Shown here piece by piece: positions 16,501 through 24,854 of a DNA stretch of 64,000 nucleotides. The stretch's first letter is position 1, and each line of letters opens with the position of its first letter. The translations under genes were made by a program, and so were the position numbers. This stretch comes from Bacteroidota bacterium (GTDB lineage Bacteria > Bacteroidota > Bacteroidia > 2-12-FULL-35-15), in assembly GCA_025963715.1 (NCBI GenBank), contig JAOQAG010000006.1:27662-91661 (forward strand). The letters run 5' to 3'. The notes under the pieces were generated by a model, which was given only the letters and a program-made list of their open reading frames with translations, was not told where the DNA came from and did no database searches.

Positions 16501-17838
16501 GGTGATGGAGATGCCAATACATTCCGCTCCCGTTGCTGTGTACATATACACGCGGTCTTCGCCCGACTCATAAAATGTTCCGCAGGATCCCGCGCTGGAA
16601 TTATTGTAATCATCACCGTAGCACTGTGTGGTTTGTCCTGTTGCCGTAAAAGGCAGTGCCATCAAAGGTGCATTGGCACAGGTTGTTCCTGCCAGCGGCG
16701 CAGGGATCGTGGTAACACAGCTCAGCGCTGCCACCCATCCGTTGGAGCGGGTAGAGCCGTTGGATACAAACCTGAAAGTAAGGCATCCGCCTGCATTGGT
16801 AGCGGTATACGTGCAGGGAACAATCGTTCCCGAGATCGTAGCCAATACCGGCGCGCTTGTATTGGCACCGTCAAAGATCGTTAAAACATCGTTGATAGCT
16901 TCCGTTGAAAAAGCACTGAAGGTTACCTGTTCGTAATTGCCTGCAGTTGGCGGACAGAAGGTCATCACGCTGCTTTCGCTGTTGGCATATTGCGCACTTG
17001 GTCCGCCCGAATCATAATAGCTTCCGCCGCAAGCGCTGATACTGGCTGTTTGCTGATAGTAGCAGCCGGGTGAGCTGGTGGTAAACGACCAGATGGAACA
17101 CCCGATCGCATCGCCCAGTGCATCAGTAGCAACAATTTTCCAGTAATAGGTTGTTCCAGCCAGCAGCAGGCCCGGGCTATACGTAAGCACGTTACCCAGG
17201 TTGGTTCCGTTCACAATGTTAGTGGCAAGAATGTCGGTACCGAAATACAATTTATATCCCGTAGGTGCACCGCCCGATGCAGGCGCCGTCCAGTTGAGCG
17301 TTAAAGCACTGTTACATAAGCCTGTTGCAGCATTTGCAGGTGAGCCGATCACGGCACATCCTGGTATGGCAGGCGAAGTAATACATACATCACCCGTGAG
17401 GCTTCCGATGGTGCCGCTGGTACGCACTATCCGTGCATAGTACGTAGTTGCCGGAACGGTTGTAAATGTTACGGTTTCATCTCCGCTTGTACCGTTTGCA
17501 TTTATACAGGTACTGTAGGTCATTGATCCACATGTAGCCCCGGAATAGATATAAATGGCAGCATCTTTATTGGAGGAGTTATTAAATGTAACGGTGGTAG
17601 AAGTAGCTGTTGCCGTAAATTTATACCAGCCATCGCGCGATGCAGCACTACCGCAGGTTGAAACATTAGGGTCGTTTACGGTACCATCGCCAATTGTCGC
17701 AGCTACATCGCAGGCGCCATTTACCGTTAAGGTGGTAGCGCCCGAACAGGCATTTCCTTGTGCAAATGTAAATTGAGTAGAGATCAGTAATGAAAGTCCG
17801 GCTAAAACCGCTTTGATCACCCGATTTGTTTTAATCAT
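13561..17838 (-). CDS. Large T9SS type A cargo protein with CUB, FnIII and PPC-like domains
   Basis: 1425 residues. Signal peptide to about 26. Then a PPC-like domain (about 28-150), a fibronectin III-like domain (about 155-250, APTGYKLYFGTDI), a CUB-like domain (about 260-370, ANDVLTIFDG-like NDVLTIFDGANT), two more PPC-like domains (about 380-660), a jelly-roll-like region with GSVWYGFTTNAAGDV, and right-handed-helix-like Asn/Thr repeats (about 880-1130). The final 80 residues are a type A sorting signal (VHPNPTTDDLNFDFY, LILDYTGRIV, KGIYSLKVEF). It is presumably a cell-surface or released adhesin. Very Thr/Ser/Gly rich; many antisense open frames arise from this composition. Confidence 0.9.
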   Translation of the reverse strand: MIKTNRVIKAVLAGLSLLISTQFTFAQGNACSGATTLTVNGACDVAATIGDGTVNDPNVSTCGSAASRDGWYKFTATATSTTVTFNNSSNKDAAIYIYSGATCGSMTYSTCINANGTSGDETVTFTTVPATTYYARIVRTSGTIGSLTGDVCITSPAIPGCAVIGSPANAATGLCNSALTLNWTAPASGGAPTGYKLYFGTDILATNIVNGTNLGNVLTYSPGLLLAGTTYYWKIVATDALGDAIGCSIWSFTTSSPGCYYQQTASISACGGSYYDSGGPSAQYANSESSVMTFCPPTAGNYEQVTFSAFSTEAINDVLTIFDGANTSAPVLATISGTIVPCTYTATNAGGCLTFRFVSNGSTRSNGWVAALSCVTTIPAPLAGTTCANAPLMALPFTATGQTTQCYGDDYNNSSAGSCGTFYESGEDRVYMYTATGAECIGISITNASTSFIGYELYNGCPSAAGTTCVVSNGGATTLSNNATLAAGTYYLVIDTWASPNNATYDLSVTSYGSGPANDLPCNAVPLTLGVTESGDNTCSGSTGEPAAPSCWTTGNNNSVWYKVIPTGTTLKIKTIVGTLTNTEIALYSGTCGASLALVASGCNDDAPLCGATSDYSSYLSMTGLTAGATYYIRVDGNTDLVGSFGIIAINGSSTFPSIPGQDCGFSNPVCNSTMSVSNPGYQGIGTSCDLPTSYCLTSGERGSVWYGFTTNAAGDVNFDIVPNDWPGAPSTSSTDYDFALFKMTSSSCAAILGGTLAPAACNYSSLGVTGVSPTGNAPAAYPGYNGSYEPQVACAAGDSWIIVIQNYSNSTQGFTINFPTGAGAPPINYTPSPTSISWSGGSSTAWNVASNWGGCATPVCGIDANVGIFATQPSITSAMGAQYVRDLTINVGATLTLQAGSTLHICGNLVNNGTIIASSTSTIIFDNATAAQSMTGNFTGSSKLGNLTITKTGGSVLANNDVDIAGNFTTSNATSIFDSNGKAIKLAGNFVNSTGNTTYANTGTTGTLTFNGTVAQTYTQGSSQLDLTNVVMSHTGTGVTISTNMYIKASTGTLTLTQGKIITGTNEVNVANTASAAVSAGNSTSFVQGNLRRYVASTGSYDFPVGQATKGYQLANINFTSATSIGNLLAKFTPWGVTPVTQGGSECTTTYNLPGEDNGWWTITADANATTGLYTATLHPNGATNTASASGWTVMKTPTTETGTWSLVGICGATSTATNVLRTGMSGFSLFAAAQATSPLPIELLSFTGKSEGAKNKLMWVTASETNNDYYTLERSETGLTFEPFIEVDGAGNSSVTLDYSAFDPSPYNGITYYRLKQTDFNGHYMYSPVIDVTNKLDQIAVSNVHPNPTTDDLNFDFYSPVKGTIRILILDYTGRIVSDKTTSVDEGKISLQTQMSELAKGIYSLKVEFSEGNFRSVTKIVKY

Positions 17839-17893
17839 ATAGTCTTTTAAGCTTAGGTTGGAGTAGTGGAGTAGGTCTGTTTTGTGTGATTAT

Positions 17894-18277
17894 TTATCGT
17901 GCTGTTCCCGTTACCGGAAGCGGGTAATGCGTACAATTGTCGATCAGCTGCGAAATGGTTACACCGATCTTGATCTCCGTTTTGTATTCGGGATAGGCTG
18001 CCTGCAGCATTGCAGCAACGGTTTCACCGGATTCAAATACTGCGGGATCATACGTCAGGAGAAAACATTTATAAGCATTGCAATAGCCGTAAACCGTTAG
18101 TCCGCTGGTATGGAGCAGCGTGTTTTTGATGGCGTCAATGTTTTTATCGGTAATCAGTGGGATGGACAAAACCAGCTCGTGGCTTGTTGTTGAAGAGGTT
18201 GTTTGCCCGAAGGCGGCAAATGTGCACAGGCAATTAAATACAATCAGTATACATGACAATCGTAAACATTTTTTCAT
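17894..18277 (-). CDS. Secreted hypothetical protein (127 aa)
   Basis: 127 residues with a signal peptide (about 1-24, ends FAAFGQ). The mature part of about 100 residues has an alternating beta-alpha pattern (HELVLSIPLITDKNIDAIKNTL, YGYCNAYKCFLLTYDP, AAYPEYKTEIKIG) that looks like a ferredoxin-like fold of the heavy-metal-associated type, but without a CxxC motif. It lies 55 bp upstream of the large T9SS cargo gene on the same strand and may be cotranscribed. I do not recognise the family. Confidence 0.65.
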   Translation of the reverse strand: MKKCLRLSCILIVFNCLCTFAAFGQTTSSTTSHELVLSIPLITDKNIDAIKNTLLHTSGLTVYGYCNAYKCFLLTYDPAVFESGETVAAMLQAAYPEYKTEIKIGVTISQLIDNCTHYPLPVTGTAR

Positions 18278-18521
18278 AAATGGAGAGAGTGAGTAGTGGC
18301 TTTAATTTGTTGTATTATACAATAGTATAAAAAAAGACGCTTAAAACCGTGAAATGGTTGTATCCTTTTACGGGATTTCTACGCAATATTCTGCAAAATA
18401 GATTTATTAATCGCTTTGAAGCGGTTTTCATTAGACGGGGGCGGTTAATTTACAGATGAGAATTATTAACAGCTTTTCAGCCGGAATTAACTTTATCTTT
18501 GCCGCTTAAATTTTCTCTGTT
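18278..18521. promoter_or_regulatory. Divergent intergenic region with a TATCTTTG -7 element
   Basis: TATCTTTG at 18494-18501 is a perfect -7 element for the DUF2779 gene, 20 bp before its TTG start. A TATACTATTGTATAA-like palindrome lies at about 18311-18330 in front of the minus-strand gene. The rest shows nothing recognisable. Confidence 0.5.
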
Positions 18522-20003
18522 TTGGAAAAACACATTTTAAGCAAATCTACCTTTTTACGCGGCCTGCAATGCGCAAAGTCCTTGTACCTGTATAAAAATT
18601 TCATACAGCTGCGGGATCCGGTTTCTGCCGAGCAGCAATCCATTTTTAACCGCGGTAACAATGTAGGAGTGCTGGCACAACAGCTTTTTCCAAACGGAAC
18701 AGATGCGACACCGGCAAAGCGTTCCGATAATATTTCGGCTGTAGAACGTACGCAGCAGCTTATCGCAAATGGGGCAGAAGTGATCTACGAAGCTGCATTC
18801 CAGCACGAACAGGTGCTTGCTATTCTCGATATTTTAGTAAAAAAGAACGGGTTGTGGTATGCTTACGAAGTAAAAAGCTCTACTAAAATTTCGCCCGTGT
18901 ATTTACTGGATGCATCCCTGCAATACTGGGTAATTACCAATTCGGGCCTGGCGCTGGAGGATATTTCACTCGTGATCATCAACAATCAATACGTAAAAAA
19001 AGGAGAGATCAGCATTCCGGAGCTTTTTAGCATTCGTTCCGTAAAGAAAGAAGCACTGGCCAACCAGGAAATGATCGCCGAAAAAATAGCAGCATCCAAA
19101 CAGGTTGCACTAAGTGCACAAATGCCGGATGTAAAAATTGCGGAACAGTGCTTTAGTCCGTATGCCTGCGATTTTATGGGTAATTGCTGGAAAAATGTAC
19201 CGAAAGATTCTGTTTTTGAAATTACCGGCGTTTCCAAGCCCGAGCAATTTTTATTGTACAATGCCGGGCACCGGCTCATTACCGAGATCCCGGAAGAAAA
19301 TGCACTGGATAAGTTTGCCAACATTCATATCCGTGCAGTAAAAAATAAAAGTGTGATCACCGATCAGCCAGCATTGAAAAAATTCCTGGAAAAGGCGGAA
19401 TATCCTTTGTTTTTTATGGATTTTGAAACGTTTATGCCTGCCATTCCATTATACAACGATACCAAACCATACCAGCACATTCCCTTTCAATATTCCATAC
19501 ATTATAAAAAAAGCAAGGAAGCGCCGCTGGAGCATTTCGAGTTTTTGGCCGAGCAGGGAATGGACCCGCGTAAAGCGTTTTTATTAAGCATCCTGGAACA
19601 TACAAAAACCGAAGGCGCCATACTGGTATACGATGCACTCATGGAGCGCAATGTACTCAACGGCCTGAAAAAAGATTTTCCGGAATACAAAAACGAGATC
19701 GATGCGCGTTTGGAACGCTTCCTCGACCTGATCATTCCGTTCCAGGAACGCAGTTATTACCATCCCGCCATGAAAAATTCGGTGTCCATCAAAAATGTAT
19801 TACCGGCGCTGGTACCCGATCTGAGCTACAATAATCTTAAAATTGCAAGTGGCAGCATGGCCATGATCGCTTACGAAAAATTGCAGAAAGAAACTGATAT
19901 GTTCAAACTCCTCGAAGTACGCGAGCAATTGCTGGAATACTGCAAAATGGATACACTTGCCATGGTTAAATTATTTGAAGTGCTGGAAAAAGCCGCTGGC
20001 TGA
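18522..20003 (+). CDS. DUF2779 protein with Cas4/PD-(D/E)XK-like and RNase H-like parts
   Basis: 493 residues from a TTG start at 18522; no upstream ATG fits, and ILSKSTFLRGLQCAKSLYLYK is the usual N-terminus. The N-terminal half looks like a Cas4-type nuclease: a substrate-binding CAKS Cys near residue 17, EVIYEAAF and WYAYEVKSSTK (E-x-K catalytic pattern) at about 120, and late Cys residues around 205-220 (EQCFSPYACDFMGNC) that could bind an Fe-S cluster. The C-terminal half is DUF2779 with FFMDFETFMPAIPLY, an RNase H-like acidic motif. It may process or repair nucleic acid; the exact role is unknown. There is no CRISPR context. Confidence 0.85.
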   Translation: MEKHILSKSTFLRGLQCAKSLYLYKNFIQLRDPVSAEQQSIFNRGNNVGVLAQQLFPNGTDATPAKRSDNISAVERTQQLIANGAEVIYEAAFQHEQVLAILDILVKKNGLWYAYEVKSSTKISPVYLLDASLQYWVITNSGLALEDISLVIINNQYVKKGEISIPELFSIRSVKKEALANQEMIAEKIAASKQVALSAQMPDVKIAEQCFSPYACDFMGNCWKNVPKDSVFEITGVSKPEQFLLYNAGHRLITEIPEENALDKFANIHIRAVKNKSVITDQPALKKFLEKAEYPLFFMDFETFMPAIPLYNDTKPYQHIPFQYSIHYKKSKEAPLEHFEFLAEQGMDPRKAFLLSILEHTKTEGAILVYDALMERNVLNGLKKDFPEYKNEIDARLERFLDLIIPFQERSYYHPAMKNSVSIKNVLPALVPDLSYNNLKIASGSMAMIAYEKLQKETDMFKLLEVREQLLEYCKMDTLAMVKLFEVLEKAAG

Positions 20004-20058
20004 TTTCTGATGTGCAGATGTGCACATTTCTGATGCATTGCATTTAGATATTTACAGC

Positions 20059-20238
20059 TCATTTTTTACCACCCCGGCTGATCAGCCAGATGATCCCACC
20101 GATCACCAGCAACACAAGGATAATTCCCCATGCCATACCGGCTTTAAAAATTCCGCCAACAACCTCGCATCCTGCAAAAGCAGTTACCAATAATAATAAC
20201 GTGCTGAGTGTGAATATTTGCTTTTTCATAATGTCCAT
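20059..20238 (-). CDS. Small lipoprotein-like membrane peptide (59 aa)
   Basis: The start is set at ATG 20238 because AGGAGG lies 6 nt upstream, unusual for this genome where Shine-Dalgarno sites are rare. The peptide has a signal/lipobox region ending in FAGC (about residue 23), EVVGGIFKAGMAWG, and one transmembrane helix IILVLLVIGGIIWLI before GGKK. This family of tiny proteins is widespread in Bacteroidota, and I recall homologues carrying implausible transferred names. Function unknown. A heptad tract lies 39 bp upstream of the start. Confidence 0.7.
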   Translation of the reverse strand: MDIMKKQIFTLSTLLLLVTAFAGCEVVGGIFKAGMAWGIILVLLVIGGIIWLISRGGKK

Positions 20239-20276
20239 TTTTATCCTCCTGTTTAAAAACTTATGCCAACAAAAAA

Positions 20277-20311
20277 AGTTCAAAGTTCAAAGTTTAAAGT
20301 TTAAAGTTTGC
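20277..20311 (-). repeat. Heptad tract, AACTTTR class upstream of the small lipoprotein
   Basis: On the plus strand there are five units, AGTTCAA twice, AGTTTAA twice, then AGTTTGC. On the minus strand it is the AACTTTR class in sense orientation ahead of the 20238 start. Confidence 0.7.
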
Positions 20312-20774
20312 TGTATAATGCAGAGTGTTTATTCTTTCAATTCTCCCTTCCGAAGTCGTCATCCCGGGCTTGACCCGGGATCTCATGAATGTTTACAGGA
20401 TTTAAATTTATAGTTCTTAATAAACAGATCCCGGGTCAGGCCCGGGATGACAGTCTAAAAATAAGAATCGAACTCCGGGGTCACACAGCAAACACTCATG
20501 ATTTGTAATTTCGTTCCTGTTCCTGCCCGAATCGTTCAGGCGGGCGTTATCTGTACGGCAAAAAACAAAAACTCCCGCACAACTAAATGTGCAGGAGTTA
20601 ATAATTTATTGTCTTGAAGTAACAGATCCCGGATCAAGTCCGGGATGACAGTCTGAAATAAGATTAGGTTCAGAATCAAACACAGAAACATACAGATTAG
20701 TATATTCGTACCTATTGGTATTTAGTAGATAACACCCAGATTCGTAGTTTCGTTTCTGTTCGTTATCCGTAACC
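20312..20774. repeat. Repeat-dense gap with three GTC-hairpin elements
   Basis: No gene is seen. GTC-hairpin elements lie at 20358-20383 (forward) and 20426-20451 (inverted), making a 94-bp unit, and at 20624-20649 (inverted). TTCGTTCCTGTTC fragments lie at 20512 and 20745. The terminator at 20569-20599 is listed separately. Confidence 0.65.
20569..20599 (-). terminator. Probable terminator downstream of ndk
   Basis: On the minus strand AACTCC-T-GCACA pairs with TGTGC-G-GGAGTT around a 6-nt loop, followed by TTTTGTTTTTT (20560-20570). It lies about 175 bp after the ndk stop. Confidence 0.6.
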
Positions 20775-21194
20775 TTAGAAGCGCTCTAATTTTGAAAAAT
20801 AAAAATCACCTTCAATTTGTGCATTTTCATCACTGTCCGAACCATGCACTGCATTTGCAGCAATGGATTTTGCATAAATTTTACGGATCGTTCCTTCGTC
20901 TGCTTTTGTAGGATCTGTAGCACCGATCAGTGTTCTGAAATCAGCCACTGCATTTTCTTTTTCAAGAATTGCCGCTACAATTGGGCCAGCCGACATATAA
21001 TCCACCAGCTCGCCATAAAAAGGACGCTCTTTGTGTACTTCATAAAATTTACCTGCAGCTTCCGCCGAAAGTTTGGTGTATTTCATTGCCACGATACGGA
21101 ATCCCGCTTCGTTGATCATTTTTAAAATTCCGCCAATAGACCCGTTTTCCACTGCATCGGGTTTGATCATTGTAAATGTTCTGTTTGTTGCCAT
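20775..21194 (-). CDS. ndk: Nucleoside-diphosphate kinase
   Basis: 139 residues, the usual length. It transfers the gamma phosphate among nucleoside di- and triphosphates in the cytoplasm through a phospho-histidine. The sequence shows [14 protein letters not shown] at the N-terminus, [16 protein letters not shown], and the active-site His in NAVHGSDS (about residue 118). The ATG at 21194 fits the family start. On its 5' side a minus-strand TACTTTCG (plus 21271-21278) could be a -7 element. The gene is divergent from the DHH phosphoesterase gene. Confidence 0.97.
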   Translation of the reverse strand: MATNRTFTMIKPDAVENGSIGGILKMINEAGFRIVAMKYTKLSAEAAGKFYEVHKERPFYGELVDYMSAGPIVAAILEKENAVADFRTLIGATDPTKADEGTIRKIYAKSIAANAVHGSDSDENAQIEGDFYFSKLERF

Positions 21195-21343
21195 TTTTAC
21201 TGAAAAAATTATAAATTTAAATTAAATGCTTCTTAAACGACAAATCTGATTGTCCTGTTTAAACCGGCTGCGAAAGTAGAAAAATTTTCGGGGATAACAT
21301 TATTTAACACGAAATAAGAAGTAGAAGACCTCGGTATTTATTG

Positions 21344-21351
21344 TAAATTTG
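21344..21351 (+). promoter_or_regulatory. -7 element of the DHH phosphoesterase gene
   Basis: TAAATTTG matches TAnnTTTG exactly. It overlaps an in-frame TTG at 21349, which is why the later TTG at 21376 is preferred as the start. Confidence 0.5.
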
Positions 21352-21375
21352 CGGTTCAAAAATCAAAAAAGCACA

Positions 21376-22395
21376 TTGAACGCAAAACAGATCAGGGAAG
21401 TAAAATCACTTCTCTCAAAACCGAAGAATATTGTTATAGTTACTCACTGGTCACCCGACGGTGATGCGATCGGTTCCTCTTTGGGATTGTATAACTACCT
21501 TATCAAAAAAGATCACAAGATTACGGTTGTTACCCCAAATGATTATCCGGCATTTTTATACTGGATGAAAGGAAACAGCAAAGTGCTTGATTTTCAGAAA
21601 AAAATAAAGTCCGCTAAAAATGCCGTTGCTAAAGCAGATCTTATTTTCTGCCTCGATTTTAATTCCCTCAAACGCATTGATAAGCTGGGAGATGAGGTAT
21701 CGAAATCTCCTGCCATCAAATTCATTATTGATCATCATTTACAGCCCGACGATTTTGCCAAATACATGCTGCACAGCACCGAAGCCTGCTCCACCTGCGA
21801 GCTGGTGTTCGATTTTATCCAGCTCATGGGCGATAAAAAATTAATGGACAAGGACATTGCCAATTGTTTATATACCGGCATTATGACCGATACCGGCTCG
21901 TTCCGTTATCCCTCCACTACCGCCAAAACGCACCGCATTACAGCAGAACTGATCGATGCCGGAGCCGAAAACGGCGAGATCCACAACCGCATTTACGATA
22001 CCAGCACCGAAAAAAGATTAAAATTACTCGGCTTTTGCCTGGATGAAAAACTGATCGTTTTACCCGAATACCGCACCGCTTTTTTCAACATCAGCGATGC
22101 CGAATTAAAGCGCTACAATTATCAGAAAGGCGATACCGAAGGCGTTGTGAATTTTGCATTGGGGATCGAAGGCATTCGTTTTGCAGCATTTTTTGCTGAG
22201 CGCGATGGCATCATCAAAGTATCGTTCCGCTCCAAAGGCAGCTTTGATGTCAATAAATTTTCGCGTGCTAATTTCAGTGGCGGCGGACATGCTAACGCAG
22301 CAGGTGGAATGAGCGAATTATCGTTGAAAAAAACCATTGAAAAATTTGTGGCCCTGTTGCCGGAATACAAAAAACAACTTCTTTCAAAAAAGTAA
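21376..22395 (+). CDS. DHH/DHHA1 phosphoesterase (NrnA-like)
   Basis: 339 residues from TTG 21376. An earlier in-frame TTG (21349) lies inside the promoter. NrnA-type enzymes degrade very short RNAs and dephosphorylate pAp. DHH-domain motifs are present: THWSPDGDAIGSSLG (about residues 28-42), CLDFNSL, and IIDHHLQPDDFA (DHH). The C-terminal DHHA1 substrate-binding motif GGGHANAAGG lies near residue 310. It is the first gene of a run leading into four FKBP genes; the stop is 4 bp from the next ATG. Confidence 0.92.
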   Translation: MNAKQIREVKSLLSKPKNIVIVTHWSPDGDAIGSSLGLYNYLIKKDHKITVVTPNDYPAFLYWMKGNSKVLDFQKKIKSAKNAVAKADLIFCLDFNSLKRIDKLGDEVSKSPAIKFIIDHHLQPDDFAKYMLHSTEACSTCELVFDFIQLMGDKKLMDKDIANCLYTGIMTDTGSFRYPSTTAKTHRITAELIDAGAENGEIHNRIYDTSTEKRLKLLGFCLDEKLIVLPEYRTAFFNISDAELKRYNYQKGDTEGVVNFALGIEGIRFAAFFAERDGIIKVSFRSKGSFDVNKFSRANFSGGGHANAAGGMSELSLKKTIEKFVALLPEYKKQLLSKK

Positions 22396-22399
22396 TAAA

Positions 22400-22930
22400 A
22401 TGAACTATTGCATTCCTTTTTGCCTAGCCGTTCTTGTGCTTTTTTCCTGCGGGGATACCCAAAAGAAAACAACCAAAAATACCAATATCCAGAGCAAAGA
22501 ATTTCAGGACAAGCTGGTGGAAGCCAATAAAATGTATGTGAAACGCGAAAGCGATGAGATCGATCAGTATGTGGCATGCCATAACCTGAACATGATCACT
22601 ACCGGTACCGGGCTGCGTTACATGATTACCAAAAAAGGCGATGGGAAAGAGCTGGCACAGGTAGGGCAAACTGCAAGGGTGAATTATAAGGTTAGCCTCC
22701 TGGATGGTACCTTTTGTTACTCTTCCGATAAAAATGGCCCCGAAAACATTGTGATCGGGAAAGATTATACCGAAACCGGTTTGCACGAAGGCATGCAATA
22801 CCTGCACGTAGGTGATGAAGCGCTCTTTATCCTGCCATCCCATCTTGCACACGGTCTGGCCGGTGATGGGGATAAGATCCCTGCCAAAGCATCCGTTATT
22901 TACGAAATTAAGTTATTATCACTAAGGTAA
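22400..22930 (+). CDS. FKBP-type peptidyl-prolyl isomerase lipoprotein, one domain (GldI-like)
   Basis: 176 residues from ATG 22400. Lipoprotein signal with LFSCG (Cys about residue 15). One FKBP domain covers about residues 75-176 (VNYKVSLLDGTFCYSSD, HEGMQYLHVGDEALFILPSHLAHG, ASVIYEIKLL). GldI, needed for gliding motility in Flavobacterium, has this architecture and size. The active-site aromatic set looks partly degenerate, so catalysis is not certain. It is first of four consecutive FKBP genes; 1 bp separates it from the next. Confidence 0.88.
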   Translation: MNYCIPFCLAVLVLFSCGDTQKKTTKNTNIQSKEFQDKLVEANKMYVKRESDEIDQYVACHNLNMITTGTGLRYMITKKGDGKELAQVGQTARVNYKVSLLDGTFCYSSDKNGPENIVIGKDYTETGLHEGMQYLHVGDEALFILPSHLAHGLAGDGDKIPAKASVIYEIKLLSLR

Positions 22931-22931
22931 A

Positions 22932-23834
22932 ATGCTGAAAATTAAAATTTTATGTGTTTTATCTGTAGTGATACTTTTGTGTTCCTGCTGGGAGGATTCT
23001 GCTCACAAAGGATATACTCAAACCGACTCCGGATTGTATTATAAGCTCCGGGTGATCGGCGACGGAAAACGCAAGCCTGCCATCGGCGATTATCTTCAAT
23101 TGCGCATCACTTACAAAACGGAAAAAGATTCGATCTTCCTGGATTCCTATTCCAGTAATGAAACCGGCATGGTGATCCTGCCTTTTAATCATTCTTCTTT
23201 TAAAGGAAGTTTTGAGGAAGGTTTAACAACCATGAACGAGGGCGACAGTGTTTCATTCATCGTAGACGGAGAATCTTTGTTCCGGGATTTTTTTAAAGTG
23301 AAATTACCCTTGTTCCTGCAACCGGGCGATGCCGTAAAAATGGAGGTAAAGCTCAACCGGATTCTGGATAAAACAGCCTACGGGCAAACCATCACCGAGT
23401 ACAAAAATATGGTGGAAGACCGTGACATTGAGGAACAGCGCAAGCTCAAAACCTTTTTGGATACCTGCCAGGAACATTATATCTTTTTCAGCAACGGCAT
23501 CTATTGTTTACCCATCAGCCAGGGTACCGGTTATACTGCCGAATACGGAGACCTGGTAAAGATCAATTATAGCGGCTCCTTTCTCGACGGGCGTGTTTTT
23601 GAATCCACCTACATGCGCGGGCAATCGCTGGAATTTAAAATCGGGGAACAGGGGCAGGTCATAAAAGGGATCGAATTAGCAATAAGTTTATTGAACGAAG
23701 GCGGCAAAGCAAAATTTATTATACCTTCGCAGCTCGCTTTTGGAGAAACAGGTTCTTCTACCGGAATTGTTCCTCCGTACAGCACGCTTATTTACGAAAT
23801 AGAACTATTAAATATCAACAAAAACAATAATTAA
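22932..23834 (+). CDS. FKBP-type PPIase lipoprotein, two domains
   Basis: 300 residues. Lipoprotein signal with LCSC (Cys about 19). The first FKBP-like domain (about 30-150) is divergent: LYYKLRVIGDGKRKPAIGDYLQLRITY, then FKGSFEEGLTTMNEGDSVSFIV. The second (about 195-297) is more typical: GDLVKINYSGSFLDGRVFEST, IKGIELAISLLNEGGKAKFIIPSQLAFGE and PPYSTLIYEIELL. It probably acts on the periplasmic side of the outer membrane as a folding factor. Spacing to neighbours is 1 and 7 bp, so it is in the FKBP operon. Confidence 0.9.
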   Translation: MLKIKILCVLSVVILLCSCWEDSAHKGYTQTDSGLYYKLRVIGDGKRKPAIGDYLQLRITYKTEKDSIFLDSYSSNETGMVILPFNHSSFKGSFEEGLTTMNEGDSVSFIVDGESLFRDFFKVKLPLFLQPGDAVKMEVKLNRILDKTAYGQTITEYKNMVEDRDIEEQRKLKTFLDTCQEHYIFFSNGIYCLPISQGTGYTAEYGDLVKINYSGSFLDGRVFESTYMRGQSLEFKIGEQGQVIKGIELAISLLNEGGKAKFIIPSQLAFGETGSSTGIVPPYSTLIYEIELLNINKNNN

Positions 23835-23841
23835 AAATCAC

Positions 23842-24837
23842 ATGAAAAATTCATTTTCTAAAAAACTTAGCTTTGCTGCTTTAGCTGCTGTTGTTGCCAT
23901 TACAGCCTGCACAAAATCCGACCATCCTGGTTACGAAAAAGCCGATAACGGTTTATATTACAAGTTTTATAAACAAGATGAAAAAGGTGTGAAACCGAAA
24001 GAAGGCGATGTAGTGAAATTGACATTGAAATGGAAAAACAGCAAAGATTCCACCCTGTTTGATTCTACAAACCCGAAATACAACCCAAGCGGAAAAACAA
24101 CCATTGAATTTCCTTTACAAAAATCAACTTTCAAAGGATCGTTCGAAGATGCTTTAATGATGATGGCGGTTGGCGATAGCGCAAGCTTTTTGATCAACGC
24201 TGATTCCGTATACCTGGCAACATTCAAAGCAAAAGAATTGCCTCCATACATTCAAAAAGGAACGGTGCTTACATTTGAAACAACACTTTTGAAGGTAACT
24301 TCTAAAGATGAGGTGGAAAAAGAACGCCAGAAACAAATCGAAGAGCAAAAAGTGATGATGGAAGCAAGAAAAGGAGAAGAAGCAAAAACACTTGCTAAAT
24401 ATTTAGAAGATAACAAGATTACTACCAAACCAACAGCAGACGGTTTGTATTACATCGAGAAAACAAAAGGTAAAGGCGGCCACCCAAGCAAAGGTGACCA
24501 GGTAAAAGTAAATTACATATTAAGTCTTATAGATGGTAAAATGTTGGAAACAACATTGCCGGAAGCAGCAAAAGCAGGTGGGATCTTTGACGAAAAACGT
24601 CCATACGCTCCTGCAGAATATGGGATCGGACAATTGATCCCGGGAATGGATGAAGGCTTGTTGATGATGAGCAAAGGATCAAAAGTAAAATTGATCATTC
24701 CTTCTTCTATCGGCTACGGCGAAGGTAACCAGGGGATTCCTCCATACACAACATTAGTGTTTGAAGTGGAGCTGATCGATTTTCATGCAGCGCCTGCAAA
24801 TCAGGGCCCGCCAATGCCTCCGACACCAACAAGATAA
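23842..24837 (+). CDS. FKBP-type PPIase lipoprotein, two domains with charged linker
   Basis: 331 residues. Lipoprotein signal ending in ITACT (Cys about 22). N-terminal divergent FKBP-like domain (about 30-155), then a Lys/Glu-rich helical linker (KDEVEKERQKQIEEQKVMM, about 155-185), then an FKBP domain (about 195-315) with GMDEGLLMMSKGSKVKLIIPSSIGYGE and IPPYTTLVFEVELI. A Pro-rich tail follows (PPMPPTPTR). The layout copies the previous gene, so the pair probably arose by tandem duplication. Confidence 0.9.
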   Translation: MKNSFSKKLSFAALAAVVAITACTKSDHPGYEKADNGLYYKFYKQDEKGVKPKEGDVVKLTLKWKNSKDSTLFDSTNPKYNPSGKTTIEFPLQKSTFKGSFEDALMMMAVGDSASFLINADSVYLATFKAKELPPYIQKGTVLTFETTLLKVTSKDEVEKERQKQIEEQKVMMEARKGEEAKTLAKYLEDNKITTKPTADGLYYIEKTKGKGGHPSKGDQVKVNYILSLIDGKMLETTLPEAAKAGGIFDEKRPYAPAEYGIGQLIPGMDEGLLMMSKGSKVKLIIPSSIGYGEGNQGIPPYTTLVFEVELIDFHAAPANQGPPMPPTPTR

Positions 24838-24854
24838 TCGCTCCAACAGCATTT

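Noticed and set aside
13798..17776. Many open frames antisense to the 1425-residue T9SS protein
   Set aside because: They follow from the Thr/Ser/Gly/Ala-rich coding composition; none has a promoter, start context or recognisable domain.
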